A stretch of 57,840 bases of DNA from JAGTVG01 sp964389805 (GTDB lineage Bacteria; Bacteroidota; Bacteroidia; Cytophagales; Cyclobacteriaceae). The stretch's first letter is position 1. Each line of letters begins with the position of its first letter. The stretch covers positions 1 to 57,840 of the forward strand of contig CAYMFU010000105.1 of the NCBI GenBank assembly GCA_964389805.1. Direction: 5' to 3'. A program made the translations under genes and the position numbers. Of this stretch, positions 18,191 to 27,089 are shown piece after piece. Below the pieces are notes generated by a model. That model searched no databases. It saw only the letters and a list, made by a program, of their open reading frames with translations, and had not been told where the DNA came from.

Positions 18191-19492
18191 ATGAAATCTA
18201 CGTTTTTTACACTTGCAATTATTCTTGTTGGATTTAGCTATGTTTTCGCACAAACACCAGGCTGGAATTGGCCGGAGGACAGGCAAACTGCAGAAGAAAA
18301 GAATGTCATATACACGGATATGATGAAGCTGGGAAATTATAAACATGCAGTGCCACCTTTATCCTGGTTGTTAATCAACGCACCGGATTTAAATGAATCC
18401 ATTTATATAAATGGTGCGAAAATATATGAGAATTTGGTGGAATCTGAGAAGGATGAAAGTAAAAAGAAAGTGTATCAGGATTCGACAATTTTAATGTATG
18501 ATCTCAGAATTCAATATTTTAATGATGAAGCCGCTGTATTAAACCGGAAAGCGTTTACCGCATACAAATTTTATAAAGATGATAAGGAAAAGTATCAGGA
18601 TCTGTTTGAGTTATATCAAAGGACATTTGAACTCAATAAAAATAAGGTTTGGGATCAGAACTTATTATCATACATGGACATTGTCAGACGATATAAACTA
18701 ACGGGGGGTAGCATTACTGATGAGCAGGTGCTTGAAATATATGACGAAATCGGTGAGATTATCCAATTTAAGATTGATCAGGGAAAAAATGTTGACCGAC
18801 TTGAAATTATAAATGACAATGTTGATAAATTGCTTGCAGCAACTGTTAAAGTTGACTGCGATTTTATCCAGAATACACTTGGCCCTAAACTTAAAGCGGA
18901 TCCGAATGATTTAAAACTGGCTAAAAACATATTCAAATTATCTATGGCTGGTAAATGCCTTGATTCGCCCATTTTCATTGAAGCGGTTAAGGTTATGTTC
19001 GAACAAGAACCTAATTTTGGATTAGCTAAACTAATTGGTGACAGATCTTACGCAAGCGGAGATTTTGAATTAGCTCTGCAATATTACGGTGAAGCTGTGA
19101 AATTGACGGAAGATAATATCAAAATTGCTGATATATACTTTAAGGAGGCTGATATAAAGAGCAGGCAAGGCAAAAAATCTGCCGCCAGGGATTTCGCTAA
19201 AATGGCATTAACTGCTGACCCTTCCCTGAAAAAAGCATGGACTTTGATAGGTAATTTGTATTATACAAGTTATAGTGATTGCAAAAAAGGACAAAACATA
19301 GTTGAAGATAGAGCCGTTTATTTTGCTGCATATGAAATGTATAGGAAAGCAGGCGATCAGGATGCCATGCGTAGTGCCAAGGCTCAGTTCCCTTTAATGG
19401 AAGAAATTTTCACTTATAATATGGAAGTCGGACAACCAGTAAAGGTGGGATGTTGGATCAATGAAGTCGTTACCATTCAGAGAAGAGACTAA
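18191..19492 (+). CDS. Periplasmic TPR protein
   Basis: A 433-residue protein. The ATG at 18191 was chosen because it gives a clean signal peptide (MKSTFFTLAII, cleavage near VFAQ|T). The longer frame would overlap the upstream gene and bury the signal. The mature chain is all-helical, with recognisable TPR units near the C-terminus (GDFELALQYYGEAVKL, then KSAARDFAKMALTADP and a final unit). Short CxxG-type cysteines are scattered. The protein follows the barrel protein in the coaX-lptC cluster, so a role in outer-membrane assembly or lipid export is possible but unproven. Confidence 0.72.
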   Translation: MKSTFFTLAIILVGFSYVFAQTPGWNWPEDRQTAEEKNVIYTDMMKLGNYKHAVPPLSWLLINAPDLNESIYINGAKIYENLVESEKDESKKKVYQDSTILMYDLRIQYFNDEAAVLNRKAFTAYKFYKDDKEKYQDLFELYQRTFELNKNKVWDQNLLSYMDIVRRYKLTGGSITDEQVLEIYDEIGEIIQFKIDQGKNVDRLEIINDNVDKLLAATVKVDCDFIQNTLGPKLKADPNDLKLAKNIFKLSMAGKCLDSPIFIEAVKVMFEQEPNFGLAKLIGDRSYASGDFELALQYYGEAVKLTEDNIKIADIYFKEADIKSRQGKKSAARDFAKMALTADPSLKKAWTLIGNLYYTSYSDCKKGQNIVEDRAVYFAAYEMYRKAGDQDAMRSAKAQFPLMEEIFTYNMEVGQPVKVGCWINEVVTIQRRD

Positions 19493-19516
19493 TCAATTGA
19501 AATTTTAAATAAATAG

Positions 19517-19545
19517 CGGTCAATTTTAGCTAATTGACCGTTTTT
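19517..19545 (+). terminator. Terminator-like hairpin directly before lptC
   Basis: CGGTCAATT (19517-19525) pairs perfectly with AATTGACCG (19532-19540) around a 6-nt loop, followed by five T. It ends the coaX-OMP-TPR transcript. The lptC ATG is only a few bases after the T run, so either lptC depends on read-through or the hairpin lies in its leader and acts as an attenuator. Confidence 0.8.
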
Positions 19546-19550
19546 CATTT

Positions 19551-20078
19551 ATGGAATACAGGCTCTTATATTTACTTTCTTTTGTTTTCATATGGATGGG
19601 ATGTAATGAAGTTCATGAGGAGAGCGAAATGCTTATCTATGAAGGCCCAATTCTTGAGCTGACCAATGCCACCACATATTATAGCGATTCATCAGTGGTT
19701 AGAATAAAACTACAGGCCCCCAAACAATTGGAATTTGAAAACAAGGACCGGGAATTTCCTGAAGGTATTTATATTGAATTTTATGGTCCTGATGGTACTA
19801 TCTCTACAAACTTAAAAGCCAATTATTGTTATTATTATGCAAAAGAGGACAAATATCGGGCCTTAGGGAACGTAGTTGTGAAGGACGTTGCAAAAGGTGA
19901 ACGTGTCGACACAGAAGAGCTTTTCTGGGTTCCAGAGGATGAAATTGTATATACAAATAAATTTGTAAGAATAGAAACCGAGGGAGAAATAATTATGGGT
20001 GAAGGGTTGGAAGCAAAGCAGGATTTCTCCTGGTGGACTTTAGAGGAGATGAGAGGGACCATATATTTAGATGAATAA
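19551..20078 (+). CDS. lptC: LPS export protein LptC-like lipoprotein
   Basis: A 175-residue LptC-family protein, which bridges the inner-membrane LptBFG transporter to periplasmic LptA during lipopolysaccharide export. Here the N-terminus ends in a lipobox-like IWMGC, so the protein looks lipid-anchored rather than held by a TM helix, as usual in Bacteroidota. The mature part has the alternating strands of the beta-jellyroll (YSDSSVVRIKLQAPKQLEF, FPEGIYIEFYGPDG, ALGNVVVKD, VRIETEGEIIMGEGLEA). The position within coaX-OMP-TPR-lptC-CNNM supports the call. The next small gene overlaps its last 8 bp. Confidence 0.82.
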   Translation: MEYRLLYLLSFVFIWMGCNEVHEESEMLIYEGPILELTNATTYYSDSSVVRIKLQAPKQLEFENKDREFPEGIYIEFYGPDGTISTNLKANYCYYYAKEDKYRALGNVVVKDVAKGERVDTEELFWVPEDEIVYTNKFVRIETEGEIIMGEGLEAKQDFSWWTLEEMRGTIYLDE

Positions 20079-20238
20079 GGGACTCAATACTATATTATTT
20101 TCACTTATAATTATTGGCATTATAATTGGCTCCCATCAAACTATAACCGTTGGATTTCAGGAATCTTATTGGATTTTTATGCTTACCTTCGCAATATATC
20201 TTGTTTTTGCTTATTATAGGGGAAAGAACAAAAAGTAA
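20071..20238 (+). CDS. Small two-helix membrane protein
   Basis: A 55-residue frame opening at the ATG at 20071, which overlaps the lptC stop by 8 bp (ATGAATAA). It encodes two hydrophobic segments, at about residues 5-20 (LNTILFSLIIIGIIIG) and 33-48, and ends in a basic tail (YYRGKNKK). The overlap, the absence of spare space and the hydrophobic pattern argue for a real gene. No family was recognised. A link to LPS export or to the downstream membrane protein is only positional. Confidence 0.6.
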   Translation: MNKGLNTILFSLIIIGIIIGSHQTITVGFQESYWIFMLTFAIYLVFAYYRGKNKK

Positions 20239-20252
20239 TTATTCAATGTAGA

Positions 20253-21530
20253 ATGGATAATTCCATAATTTTAATTCTTGTTTCATTAATATTTTCGAGT
20301 TTTTTCTCCGGGATTGAAATAGCCTTTATTTCATCTGACCGGTTGCATATAGAGCTTGAAAAAGAACGTGGATCCATCTCAGGTAAAATTCTTTCCAGAT
20401 TTACAAAAAATCAAGCTCATTTTATAGGAACTACCTTAATAGGTAATACACTATCCCTTGTTGTATACGGGATATTTATGGCAAATTTGATTGAACCAAT
20501 CTTATCAGATATATTGCCTGGTTATCTGAAAAGTCAATCTGTAATATTAATAATACAAACTATTCTGGCTACATTAATTGTGCTTCTAACAGCCGAATTC
20601 TTGCCAAAAATAATTTTCAGAATAAATCCAAACTTCTTTTTAAGCGTATTTGCGATTCCTTTGCTTGTCATCTATTTCATTTTATATCCAGTTGTATATG
20701 GTATTGTAGGATTATCAAAATATATAATCATTAAGGTCTTGCATCTTGAGTTTAAAGAAGACGAACCTGTATTTAGCCTTACAGATCTCAATGAGTTCAT
20801 TCAAAGTAAATTCGTTGAAGACAAGGTGGAAGGAAAATTTGATATTGATACAAAGATTTTTAATAATGCTCTCGAATTCAAAACGGTTAAGGTAAGAGAG
20901 TGCATAATTCCTCGTACAGAAATTGTAGCCGTTGAATTGCACAGCGATATTGAAGCTCTTAGAAATGAGTTTGTTGAGAGTGGATTATCTAAGATACTTG
21001 TATATAAGGAATCCATTGACGATATAATTGGATATTGTCATTCTCTGGAATTATTTAAAAAACCTAAAAATCTTGAAAGCATTTTATCACCTGTAATAAT
21101 CGTTCCTGAGACACTTTTGGCTAATGAACTGCTTGTACAGTTTATAACAGAAAGGAAATCATTGGCGCTGGTTGTAGATGAGTTTGGGGGTACTTCCGGA
21201 ATTGTGACAATAGAGGATATCATAGAAGAGATATTTGGTGAAATCGAAGATGAACATGATGAACAGGATCTTGTTGAACATAAATTGGATGACGACAGTT
21301 ATCTTTTCAGTGCCAGACATGAGATAGATTATCTTAATGAAAAGTATAATTGGAATTTGCCTTTAGGCGATTATGATACTATAGGCGGATTGATTTTATC
21401 CATTACGGAAGATATTCCTTCACTAAATCAGGATATTGTTATTGAACCCTTCAAATTCCACATAGTTTCAATAGAAGAAAACAGGATTAACCTCGTAAAA
21501 ATGTCTTTGTTACAGGAGAAGGATAAGTAG
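20253..21530 (+). CDS. CNNM/DUF21-CBS-CorC membrane protein (hemolysin/GldE-like)
   Basis: A 425-residue protein of the hemolysin-C/CorC superfamily. The CNNM (DUF21) membrane domain spans about residues 1-175, starting with FSSFFSGIEIAFISSDRL and including the GTTLIGNTLSLVVYG segment. A CBS pair follows (about 200-335), with ECIIPRTEIVAV, LALVVDEFGGTSGIVTIEDIIEEIFGEI (the linker after the second CBS motif). A C-terminal CorC_HlyC domain ends the protein (GDYDTIGGLILS). Relatives include magnesium transporters and GldE of gliding Bacteroidota; gliding cannot be inferred from this gene alone. Confidence 0.85.
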   Translation: MDNSIILILVSLIFSSFFSGIEIAFISSDRLHIELEKERGSISGKILSRFTKNQAHFIGTTLIGNTLSLVVYGIFMANLIEPILSDILPGYLKSQSVILIIQTILATLIVLLTAEFLPKIIFRINPNFFLSVFAIPLLVIYFILYPVVYGIVGLSKYIIIKVLHLEFKEDEPVFSLTDLNEFIQSKFVEDKVEGKFDIDTKIFNNALEFKTVKVRECIIPRTEIVAVELHSDIEALRNEFVESGLSKILVYKESIDDIIGYCHSLELFKKPKNLESILSPVIIVPETLLANELLVQFITERKSLALVVDEFGGTSGIVTIEDIIEEIFGEIEDEHDEQDLVEHKLDDDSYLFSARHEIDYLNEKYNWNLPLGDYDTIGGLILSITEDIPSLNQDIVIEPFKFHIVSIEENRINLVKMSLLQEKDK

Positions 21531-21556
21531 TCAACGCATAATGCCTACCTTCAAAT

Positions 21557-21587
21557 TTTGAGTTTACTATTAATGTATATATTTTTG
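21557..21587 (+). promoter_or_regulatory. Bacteroidota-type sigma-A promoter
   Basis: TTTG at 21557-21560, a 19-base spacer and TATTTTTG at 21580-21587 match the -33 TTTG and -7 TAnnTTTG consensus of Bacteroidota. Transcription would start near 21594, about 14 bases before the ATG of the foldase gene at 21608. Confidence 0.6.
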
Positions 21588-21607
21588 CGCCACTTAATAT
21601 ACATAGA

Positions 21608-23716
21608 ATGGCACTAATTAGTAAAATAAGAGAAAAAACTGGATTGGCAGTAGGGATAATTGCATTTGGATTAATTCTATTCCTCGTGGGCGGAGATATT
21701 CTTGGACCAAATTCAGTAATACTGGGTAAAAATAGGGCAGAAGTAGGAACAATTGCAGGCCAGAAGATAGATTATGAAGAATATATTCAGCAGATTGAAG
21801 AGTTGAAATATAATTATACTTTGAATTTTGGTCGAAATCCCTCTGAAAATGAGATGATTGCCATCAGGCAACAGGCTTGGGATTTTCTGATTGTAAAAAA
21901 AGCTTTTCAGAAGGAGTTCGATGAACTTGGATTATCTGTTACTGAAGAGGAACTCGTTGATATGGTTCAGGGAAAAAACATTCATCCTGATCTGATACAG
22001 GCATTTACCAATCCACAAACTGGGGAGTTTGACAGGGAACAAATCGTAATTTACTTACAACAGATTAATCAAATGCCTCCCCAGCAACAAGCCGGATGGT
22101 ATATGTTTGAGAGCAATCTTGAACCATCAAGACTTCGATTAAAATATGATAATTTACTCATAAAAACGGATTACGTCACCGAGGTTGAAGGACAGCAGCA
22201 GTATCAGCAGGAAAATGGAGTAGCTGAGATAAAATATCTTTATATTCCATACTATTCCTTAAGCGATACAACAGTGAGTGTTTCCGACAGTGATCTTGAG
22301 AAATACCTTTCTGAGCATCAGATAAGTTACCAAAGTGAAGATACCCGATCTATCATATACGTTAATTTCCCAATTATTCCTTCTTCTGATGATTCTTTAT
22401 TCTTCATGGACGAGATGGATAAATTAGCACAGGAATTTGCTGTAATTGATGATGATTCCATTTACGCCAGGATAAATACTGACGGGGATTCGCCTTTTGG
22501 ATCTTACACCATCGGACAACTTCCGTCAAGAGTAAGAAATGATCTGGATAATTTATCGGCGGGTTATGTTGTAGGCCCTTATCTTCAAACAGGAAATTAT
22601 ATAGTCAACAAGGTTACTGAAGTTCTTAAAGACACCTTATTCTATGCCAGGGCAAGTCATATCCTTATTAAGCCTGATACGGAAAGTGCTGCAGATAAAA
22701 GCAGGGCAAGACAGGAAGCACAAGGATTGTTAAATCAGATCAGGAATGGAGCCAATTTTGCACTGATAGCACGGGATAACAGTGATGATCCCAGTAGTTC
22801 AGCGGGTGGAGATCTTGGATGGTTTGATGAAAGTAGAATGGTTAAACCATTTGCCGATGCCGTATTCTCCAGGACAAGTGGAGGTCTGGTCCCCAGAGTA
22901 ATAGAGACTGAATTTGGTTATCATATAATTAATGTGACCGGAAAGAAAACAAACAAAATATTTAAGGTAGCAACTATTGAAAGGGAAATAAGTGCCAGCG
23001 ATATAACACGGGATGAAGCATTTAGAAAGGCTGATTATTTTGCAAGCCTTACAGCAAATCGTGAAGAGTTTGATCGAAATGCAGCCTCAGACTCATTAAC
23101 CATAAATGAAGCAGAAGATTTGAAAAAAGACGATAGAAGAATAAGTGGGTTAGGAGACGCTCGGGAGATAATACGATGGGCTTTTTTAGATGCATCAATT
23201 GATCAGGCATCAACTGTTTTTGAATTGGATGACCAATATATTATTGCTGTATTAACTGGCCAAACTGAAGAAGGTCCCGCCGGACTTGAAGATGTAAGGG
23301 TGCAATTGACGCCGAAAGTTAAAAATGAACTAAAGGCAGAGTATATCATTCAGAAATTGAATGAGTTTGATGGAACGCTTGATGAAATTGCTGAGAAATA
23401 TGGAAGCGATGCCAGGGTATTTGAATCCTTTGATATTAAGTTATCTTCAAACTCTGTTCCCAATATTGGGTTTGCTCCCATAGCCGTAGGGACGATATTT
23501 TCTCTGAAAGAAGGAGAAACTTCAAAACCGATTACTGAGAATGACGGTGTGGTTATCATTCAATTAAATTCATTAGTTGAGTCTCCTGAAATTGCAGATT
23601 ATACAAGTTATAAAAATCAATTATTGCAAAGACGGTCAAGCAGAACTTCATATCTGACATCTGAAGCACTTAAGGAATATTCTGACATTGTAGATGATAG
23701 GTACCGATTTTTCTAA
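21608..23716 (+). CDS. PpiD-like membrane-anchored peptidyl-prolyl isomerase
   Basis: A 702-residue periplasmic foldase held by one N-terminal membrane helix (about residues 11-30), as in PpiD. A SurA_N-like helical region follows (about 45-175, with the DYEEYIQQIEELKYNY segment). A parvulin domain begins with YARASHILIKPDTES near 345, continues through SSAGGDLGWFDESRMVKPFADAV, and ends FGYHIINVTGKK near 445. A second, degenerate parvulin-like unit may occupy 520-640. It should assist folding of exported and outer-membrane proteins. It has its own promoter and ends the plus-strand envelope cluster. Confidence 0.9.
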   Translation: MALISKIREKTGLAVGIIAFGLILFLVGGDILGPNSVILGKNRAEVGTIAGQKIDYEEYIQQIEELKYNYTLNFGRNPSENEMIAIRQQAWDFLIVKKAFQKEFDELGLSVTEEELVDMVQGKNIHPDLIQAFTNPQTGEFDREQIVIYLQQINQMPPQQQAGWYMFESNLEPSRLRLKYDNLLIKTDYVTEVEGQQQYQQENGVAEIKYLYIPYYSLSDTTVSVSDSDLEKYLSEHQISYQSEDTRSIIYVNFPIIPSSDDSLFFMDEMDKLAQEFAVIDDDSIYARINTDGDSPFGSYTIGQLPSRVRNDLDNLSAGYVVGPYLQTGNYIVNKVTEVLKDTLFYARASHILIKPDTESAADKSRARQEAQGLLNQIRNGANFALIARDNSDDPSSSAGGDLGWFDESRMVKPFADAVFSRTSGGLVPRVIETEFGYHIINVTGKKTNKIFKVATIEREISASDITRDEAFRKADYFASLTANREEFDRNAASDSLTINEAEDLKKDDRRISGLGDAREIIRWAFLDASIDQASTVFELDDQYIIAVLTGQTEEGPAGLEDVRVQLTPKVKNELKAEYIIQKLNEFDGTLDEIAEKYGSDARVFESFDIKLSSNSVPNIGFAPIAVGTIFSLKEGETSKPITENDGVVIIQLNSLVESPEIADYTSYKNQLLQRRSSRTSYLTSEALKEYSDIVDDRYRFF

Positions 23717-23792
23717 AATCGGAGCTTATCCTAATATAAAGTAATTTCAAAATGGTGTTTCGCATTCCATCGAACACACTGATACTGGAATC

Positions 23793-23814
23793 AATACATT
23801 CCATGGAATGTATT
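23793..23814. promoter_or_regulatory. Perfect 22-bp palindrome
   Basis: AATACATTCCA at 23793-23803 is followed at once by its exact reverse complement, with no spacer. A related half-site, CATTCCAT, occurs about 34 bp upstream at 23763-23770. There is no T run on either side, so a terminator is less likely than a protein-binding site. It lies between the PpiD-like gene and the DUF493 gene. Confidence 0.45.
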
Positions 23815-23855
23815 AAAAATCAGAAAGCTTTCAGTCTACGTAGTTAAATAATAAA

Positions 23856-24122
23856 ATGAAAGATCAATCCAATTTTGATAATTTCAAGCAACAACTCTTA
23901 GATCATTATAATTTCCCAACTATATATTTATTTAAATTTATTGTACCTTCCAATAAGTCGGAGGATTTCAAAAATCTATTTTCTGACATCCAGTTTGAAG
24001 CCAAACATTCGAAAACAGGAAAGTATATCAGTTTTTCCAAAAAGCATAGAGTTAACACCAGTGACGAGATCATAGAAATATACAAGAAAGCTTATACAAT
24101 AGATGGGATCATCTCCCTATGA
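23856..24122 (+). CDS. DUF493/YbeD-like small protein
   Basis: An 88-residue cytoplasmic protein with the pattern of the DUF493 (YbeD) family: an N-terminal helix, FPTIYLFKFIVPSN, then SKTGKYISFSKKHRV and a C-terminal helix ending DGIISL. YbeD has an ACT-like fold and unclear function; in E. coli it sits next to lipB. Here it stands alone after a palindrome-containing gap. Confidence 0.75.
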   Translation: MKDQSNFDNFKQQLLDHYNFPTIYLFKFIVPSNKSEDFKNLFSDIQFEAKHSKTGKYISFSKKHRVNTSDEIIEIYKKAYTIDGIISL

Positions 24123-24188
24123 TATCATGATTTTTATTCATTTCATTTTATGTATCAGCTAAAAATGATATATTTTTAAATTAATTCT

Positions 24189-24884
24189 ATGTACAAGTAT
24201 TTTGCATATATCATTTTTTGCTTCATAATTGGTTGCATGCCTTCTCAACCTGATAAAAAAAAGAATGAATTCTCAGAAGATACCATTGTTTCAAAAACAT
24301 CAGGGCAGATTCCAATTGAAGATTTTGATATACTAATGCAGGAAAGTGAAGATCCTGGAAGGGTTACATGGCAAAATCCTGAAATGGTTATCTCTAAAAT
24401 GGGCAATATAGATAATCTGGTAGTAGCAGATATTGGAACTGGTACGGGTTATTTTGCAATACGGATTGTTAAGAAAGGTGGATCTGTTATAGGCATAGAC
24501 ATTGATCAGAAATCTATTGACTATATTGAGGAAAGAAAATCAGAATTATCTCCTGAAATAGCCAATCGCTTGACTACTCGATTATCCTACCCGGATGATC
24601 CCAGACTGACTGTTAACGAAGCAGATTGGGTAATAATTATAAACACATATTATATTATTGACAACAGGATAAACTACCTGAAAAAAGTTAAAAACGGTTT
24701 GAGGAGGAATGGTAAGATCATGATTGTTGATTATAAAGTCGGGGATATGCCTGTTGGCCCAGATGATGTTATAAAAGTACCCATAACCAAAGCTATAACC
24801 GAGGTAAAGTCAGCTGGATTAAGAATCCTTGAAATCGATAATAGCAGTCTGCAATACCAGTACATCATTGTTGCTCAACGATAA
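24189..24884 (+). CDS. SAM-dependent methyltransferase with a lipoprotein signal
   Basis: A 231-residue class I methyltransferase. The SAM-binding motif ADIGTGTGYFAIRI covers about residues 80-93 and the ribose-binding acidic end of strand 2 is GIDID (102-106). The N-terminus is a lipoprotein signal peptide: MYKYFAYIIF, then IIGC with C16 as the lipid cysteine, followed by a polar linker. SAM is a cytoplasmic cofactor, so export is puzzling, although similar lipoprotein methyltransferases are seen in other Bacteroidota. The start is fixed by the signal peptide. The DUF4105 gene starts 6 bp after its stop. Substrate unknown. Confidence 0.75.
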   Translation: MYKYFAYIIFCFIIGCMPSQPDKKKNEFSEDTIVSKTSGQIPIEDFDILMQESEDPGRVTWQNPEMVISKMGNIDNLVVADIGTGTGYFAIRIVKKGGSVIGIDIDQKSIDYIEERKSELSPEIANRLTTRLSYPDDPRLTVNEADWVIIINTYYIIDNRINYLKKVKNGLRRNGKIMIVDYKVGDMPVGPDDVIKVPITKAITEVKSAGLRILEIDNSSLQYQYIIVAQR

Positions 24885-24890
24885 GATCAT

Positions 24891-26111
24891 ATGCGTATTA
24901 GCCATTTCTTAGTATTCATTTTAGTATTGTATATTCCTGGCAGAATATCATATGCCCAGGTTGACTCAATTGAGTTTCCGGAATTGACTGAAAGAGCTCA
25001 GATTAGTCTGATTACCGGAGAACCTGGCCGGGAACTAGCTGCTAAGTTCGGTCATAGCGCAATACGTGTATACGATCCTGAAAATGGCATTGATCTGGTA
25101 TATAATTATGGCACCTATGATTTTAATGCCCCTGGATTCTATCAAAAATTTTTAATGGGTAAATTGAATTATTCTTTATCTGTTTATGAATTTAAACGGA
25201 TGGCGTATGCTTATAAGTACTATAATCAATCTTTGTATGAACAAGTTCTAAATCTTAATTATGATGAAAAAGTAGAAGTATATAATATTATTAACATTAA
25301 CTACCAGCCTGAAAACAGATATTATCTATATGATTTTTTCTTGGATAATTGCTCTTCCAGAATAAGGGATGTACTTGAAAATGTACTTGGAGACAAATTG
25401 TATTTTGATGATCAACATATAAAAAAACATAAAACCTTCAGGCAACTGTTGGATGAGTTTTTATATAGTGCAAAATGGGGGGATTTTGGAATAGATCTTA
25501 TTATTGGCCGGCCTGCTGATGTCATCGCGTCCTCTAGAGAATATATGTTCTTACCCTATAAACTATTCGATGCTTTTGAATATGCTCAGATTATACGGGA
25601 CAATGGGAAAAGTCCACTAGTTCAGATCACAAATATAATTAATCAATCTGTGAAAATTCCTGGGAAAAAAGCAATACAGGTTTCTCCTTTACTATTATTC
25701 TGGGCTTTATTTTTACTAGTTCTCGCTTTATCATTAATTTTCAATCGAAATAAAAAGGTATTTAAATACATTGATATAATTCTTTTTCTCGCAGTTGGCT
25801 TCACTGGCTTATTGATTTCCTTTTTATGGTTTGTTACCGAACATATTCCTACTAAAGATAATTTAAACCTGTTGTGGGCTTTCCCATTTCATTTGATTTT
25901 ACCTTATATGATCCTTAGGAATATAAAAACACAATGGAAAAAGTATTATTTACAATTCTGGATAATTTTTCTTATCCTGTTTTTAGCATCGTGGACCATT
26001 CTGCCTCAGCAAATGAATATTGCCAATATCCCAATAATTCTTATGCTCCTTGTAAGATTCTTTTATAATTCAAAAAACAACAATAGTAAAGATGTGGAAA
26101 GAAGAAAATAA
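24891..26111 (+). CDS. DUF4105 (Lnb N-terminal periplasmic domain) membrane protein
   Basis: A 406-residue protein: signal peptide (cleavage near SYAQ|V), a periplasmic domain (about 25-225) and about five membrane helices (roughly 265-395). The periplasmic part is the DUF4105 or Lnb N-terminal domain, with H55 in KFGHSAIRV and C154 in FLDNCSSRIRD. This His/Cys pair resembles the catalytic pair of papain-like or NlpC-type folds; hydrolase activity is an inference. It overlaps the pterin dehydratase gene by 20 bp. The ATG at 24891 is supported by the signal peptide. Confidence 0.82.
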   Translation: MRISHFLVFILVLYIPGRISYAQVDSIEFPELTERAQISLITGEPGRELAAKFGHSAIRVYDPENGIDLVYNYGTYDFNAPGFYQKFLMGKLNYSLSVYEFKRMAYAYKYYNQSLYEQVLNLNYDEKVEVYNIININYQPENRYYLYDFFLDNCSSRIRDVLENVLGDKLYFDDQHIKKHKTFRQLLDEFLYSAKWGDFGIDLIIGRPADVIASSREYMFLPYKLFDAFEYAQIIRDNGKSPLVQITNIINQSVKIPGKKAIQVSPLLLFWALFLLVLALSLIFNRNKKVFKYIDIILFLAVGFTGLLISFLWFVTEHIPTKDNLNLLWAFPFHLILPYMILRNIKTQWKKYYLQFWIIFLILFLASWTILPQQMNIANIPIILMLLVRFFYNSKNNNSKDVERRK

Positions 26112-26325
26112 TTACTTGTATAGGTCATTTAAATTCAAGGATTTTCTCGAAGCTTTTGCCTTTATGACAAAGGTTGCTTTAATTGCTGAGAAGCATAATC
26201 ACCATCCGCGATGGAGTAATGTTTATAATGAAGTGGAGATCATGTTAAACACACATGATGAAGGGGATATTGTTACGGATAAAGACCGTCAGTTAGCAAG
26301 CGAAATTGATAAGCTGCTCACATAA
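26092..26325 (+). CDS. 4a-hydroxytetrahydrobiopterin dehydratase (PCD)
   Basis: A 77-residue pterin-4a-carbinolamine dehydratase, shorter at the N-terminus than the classical ~95-100 residues. The active-site block EKHNHHPRWSNVYNEVEI contains the characteristic His-His-x-x-W, and the distal T-HD (NTHDEGDIVTDKD) motif is present. In aromatic amino acid hydroxylation it recycles pterin; in bacteria without that pathway PCD may act in molybdopterin or other pterin metabolism. It starts inside the end of the DUF4105 gene (20 bp overlap) and precedes rsmI by 4 bp. Confidence 0.9.
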   Translation: MWKEENNYLYRSFKFKDFLEAFAFMTKVALIAEKHNHHPRWSNVYNEVEIMLNTHDEGDIVTDKDRQLASEIDKLLT

Positions 26326-26329
26326 AAAT

Positions 26330-27007
26330 ATGAAGGAGACTGCACAACTTTTTTTAGTACCCACGCCAATTGGAAATCTGGAAGACATTACATTAAGAGC
26401 GCTCCGCATATTGAAGGAGGTGGATGTTGTCTTAGCTGAGGATACCAGGAACACCTCAAATCTTTTGAAGTTTTATGAGATCAATAATACCTTAAAGAGT
26501 TATCATTCTTACAATGAACATAGGATACAACAGCAAATAGTCAATTTATTAAAAGAGGGATCTAAAATGGCACTTGTAACCGATGCAGGGACACCGGGTA
26601 TTTCGGATCCCGGATATCTGATCGTAAAGGCTTGTCTTCTGAATGATATAGAAATCGAGTGTCTCCCCGGTCCCACTGCTTTTGTGCCAGCACTCATCAA
26701 ATCAGGACTCCCTGCAGACAGATTTATTTTTGAGGGATTCCTGCCCCATAAAAAGGGCCGGAAGAAACGTCTTGATTCGTTGATCAATGAAAAACGAACC
26801 ATGATATTTTATGAATCGCCATACAGAATTATAAAAACATTAAATGATTTCATCTCATACTTTGGCGCTTCAAGAAAAGCTTCCGTATCACGAGAGTTAA
26901 CCAAGAAATATGAAGAAACGGTGAATGGTGACCTTGAGTCGGTAATTCAGCATTTTGAAGAGGAAAAAGTAAGGGGTGAATTCGTGATCATTCTTCAGGG
27001 TGGATAA
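26330..27007 (+). CDS. rsmI: 16S rRNA (cytidine-1402 2'-O) methyltransferase
   Basis: RsmI methylates the ribose of C1402 in 16S rRNA near the P site. The ATG at 26330 was chosen over an in-frame upstream TTG that would overlap the previous gene (225 residues). Signatures are PTPIGNLEDITLRAL, EDTRNTSNLLKFY, the VTDAGTPGISDPGY loop, PGPTAFVPAL, FEGFLPHK, FYESPYRI and the C-terminal VSRELTKKYEE. All expected tetrapyrrole-methylase-fold motifs are present. Confidence 0.95.
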   Translation: MKETAQLFLVPTPIGNLEDITLRALRILKEVDVVLAEDTRNTSNLLKFYEINNTLKSYHSYNEHRIQQQIVNLLKEGSKMALVTDAGTPGISDPGYLIVKACLLNDIEIECLPGPTAFVPALIKSGLPADRFIFEGFLPHKKGRKKRLDSLINEKRTMIFYESPYRIIKTLNDFISYFGASRKASVSRELTKKYEETVNGDLESVIQHFEEEKVRGEFVIILQGG

Positions 27008-27089
27008 TTGCTAATTAATAAAATTTCACTTTTCTTTCATGATATTTATAAAAGTATCTCTGTTCAGGAAGATCATAAATTAATTATAA

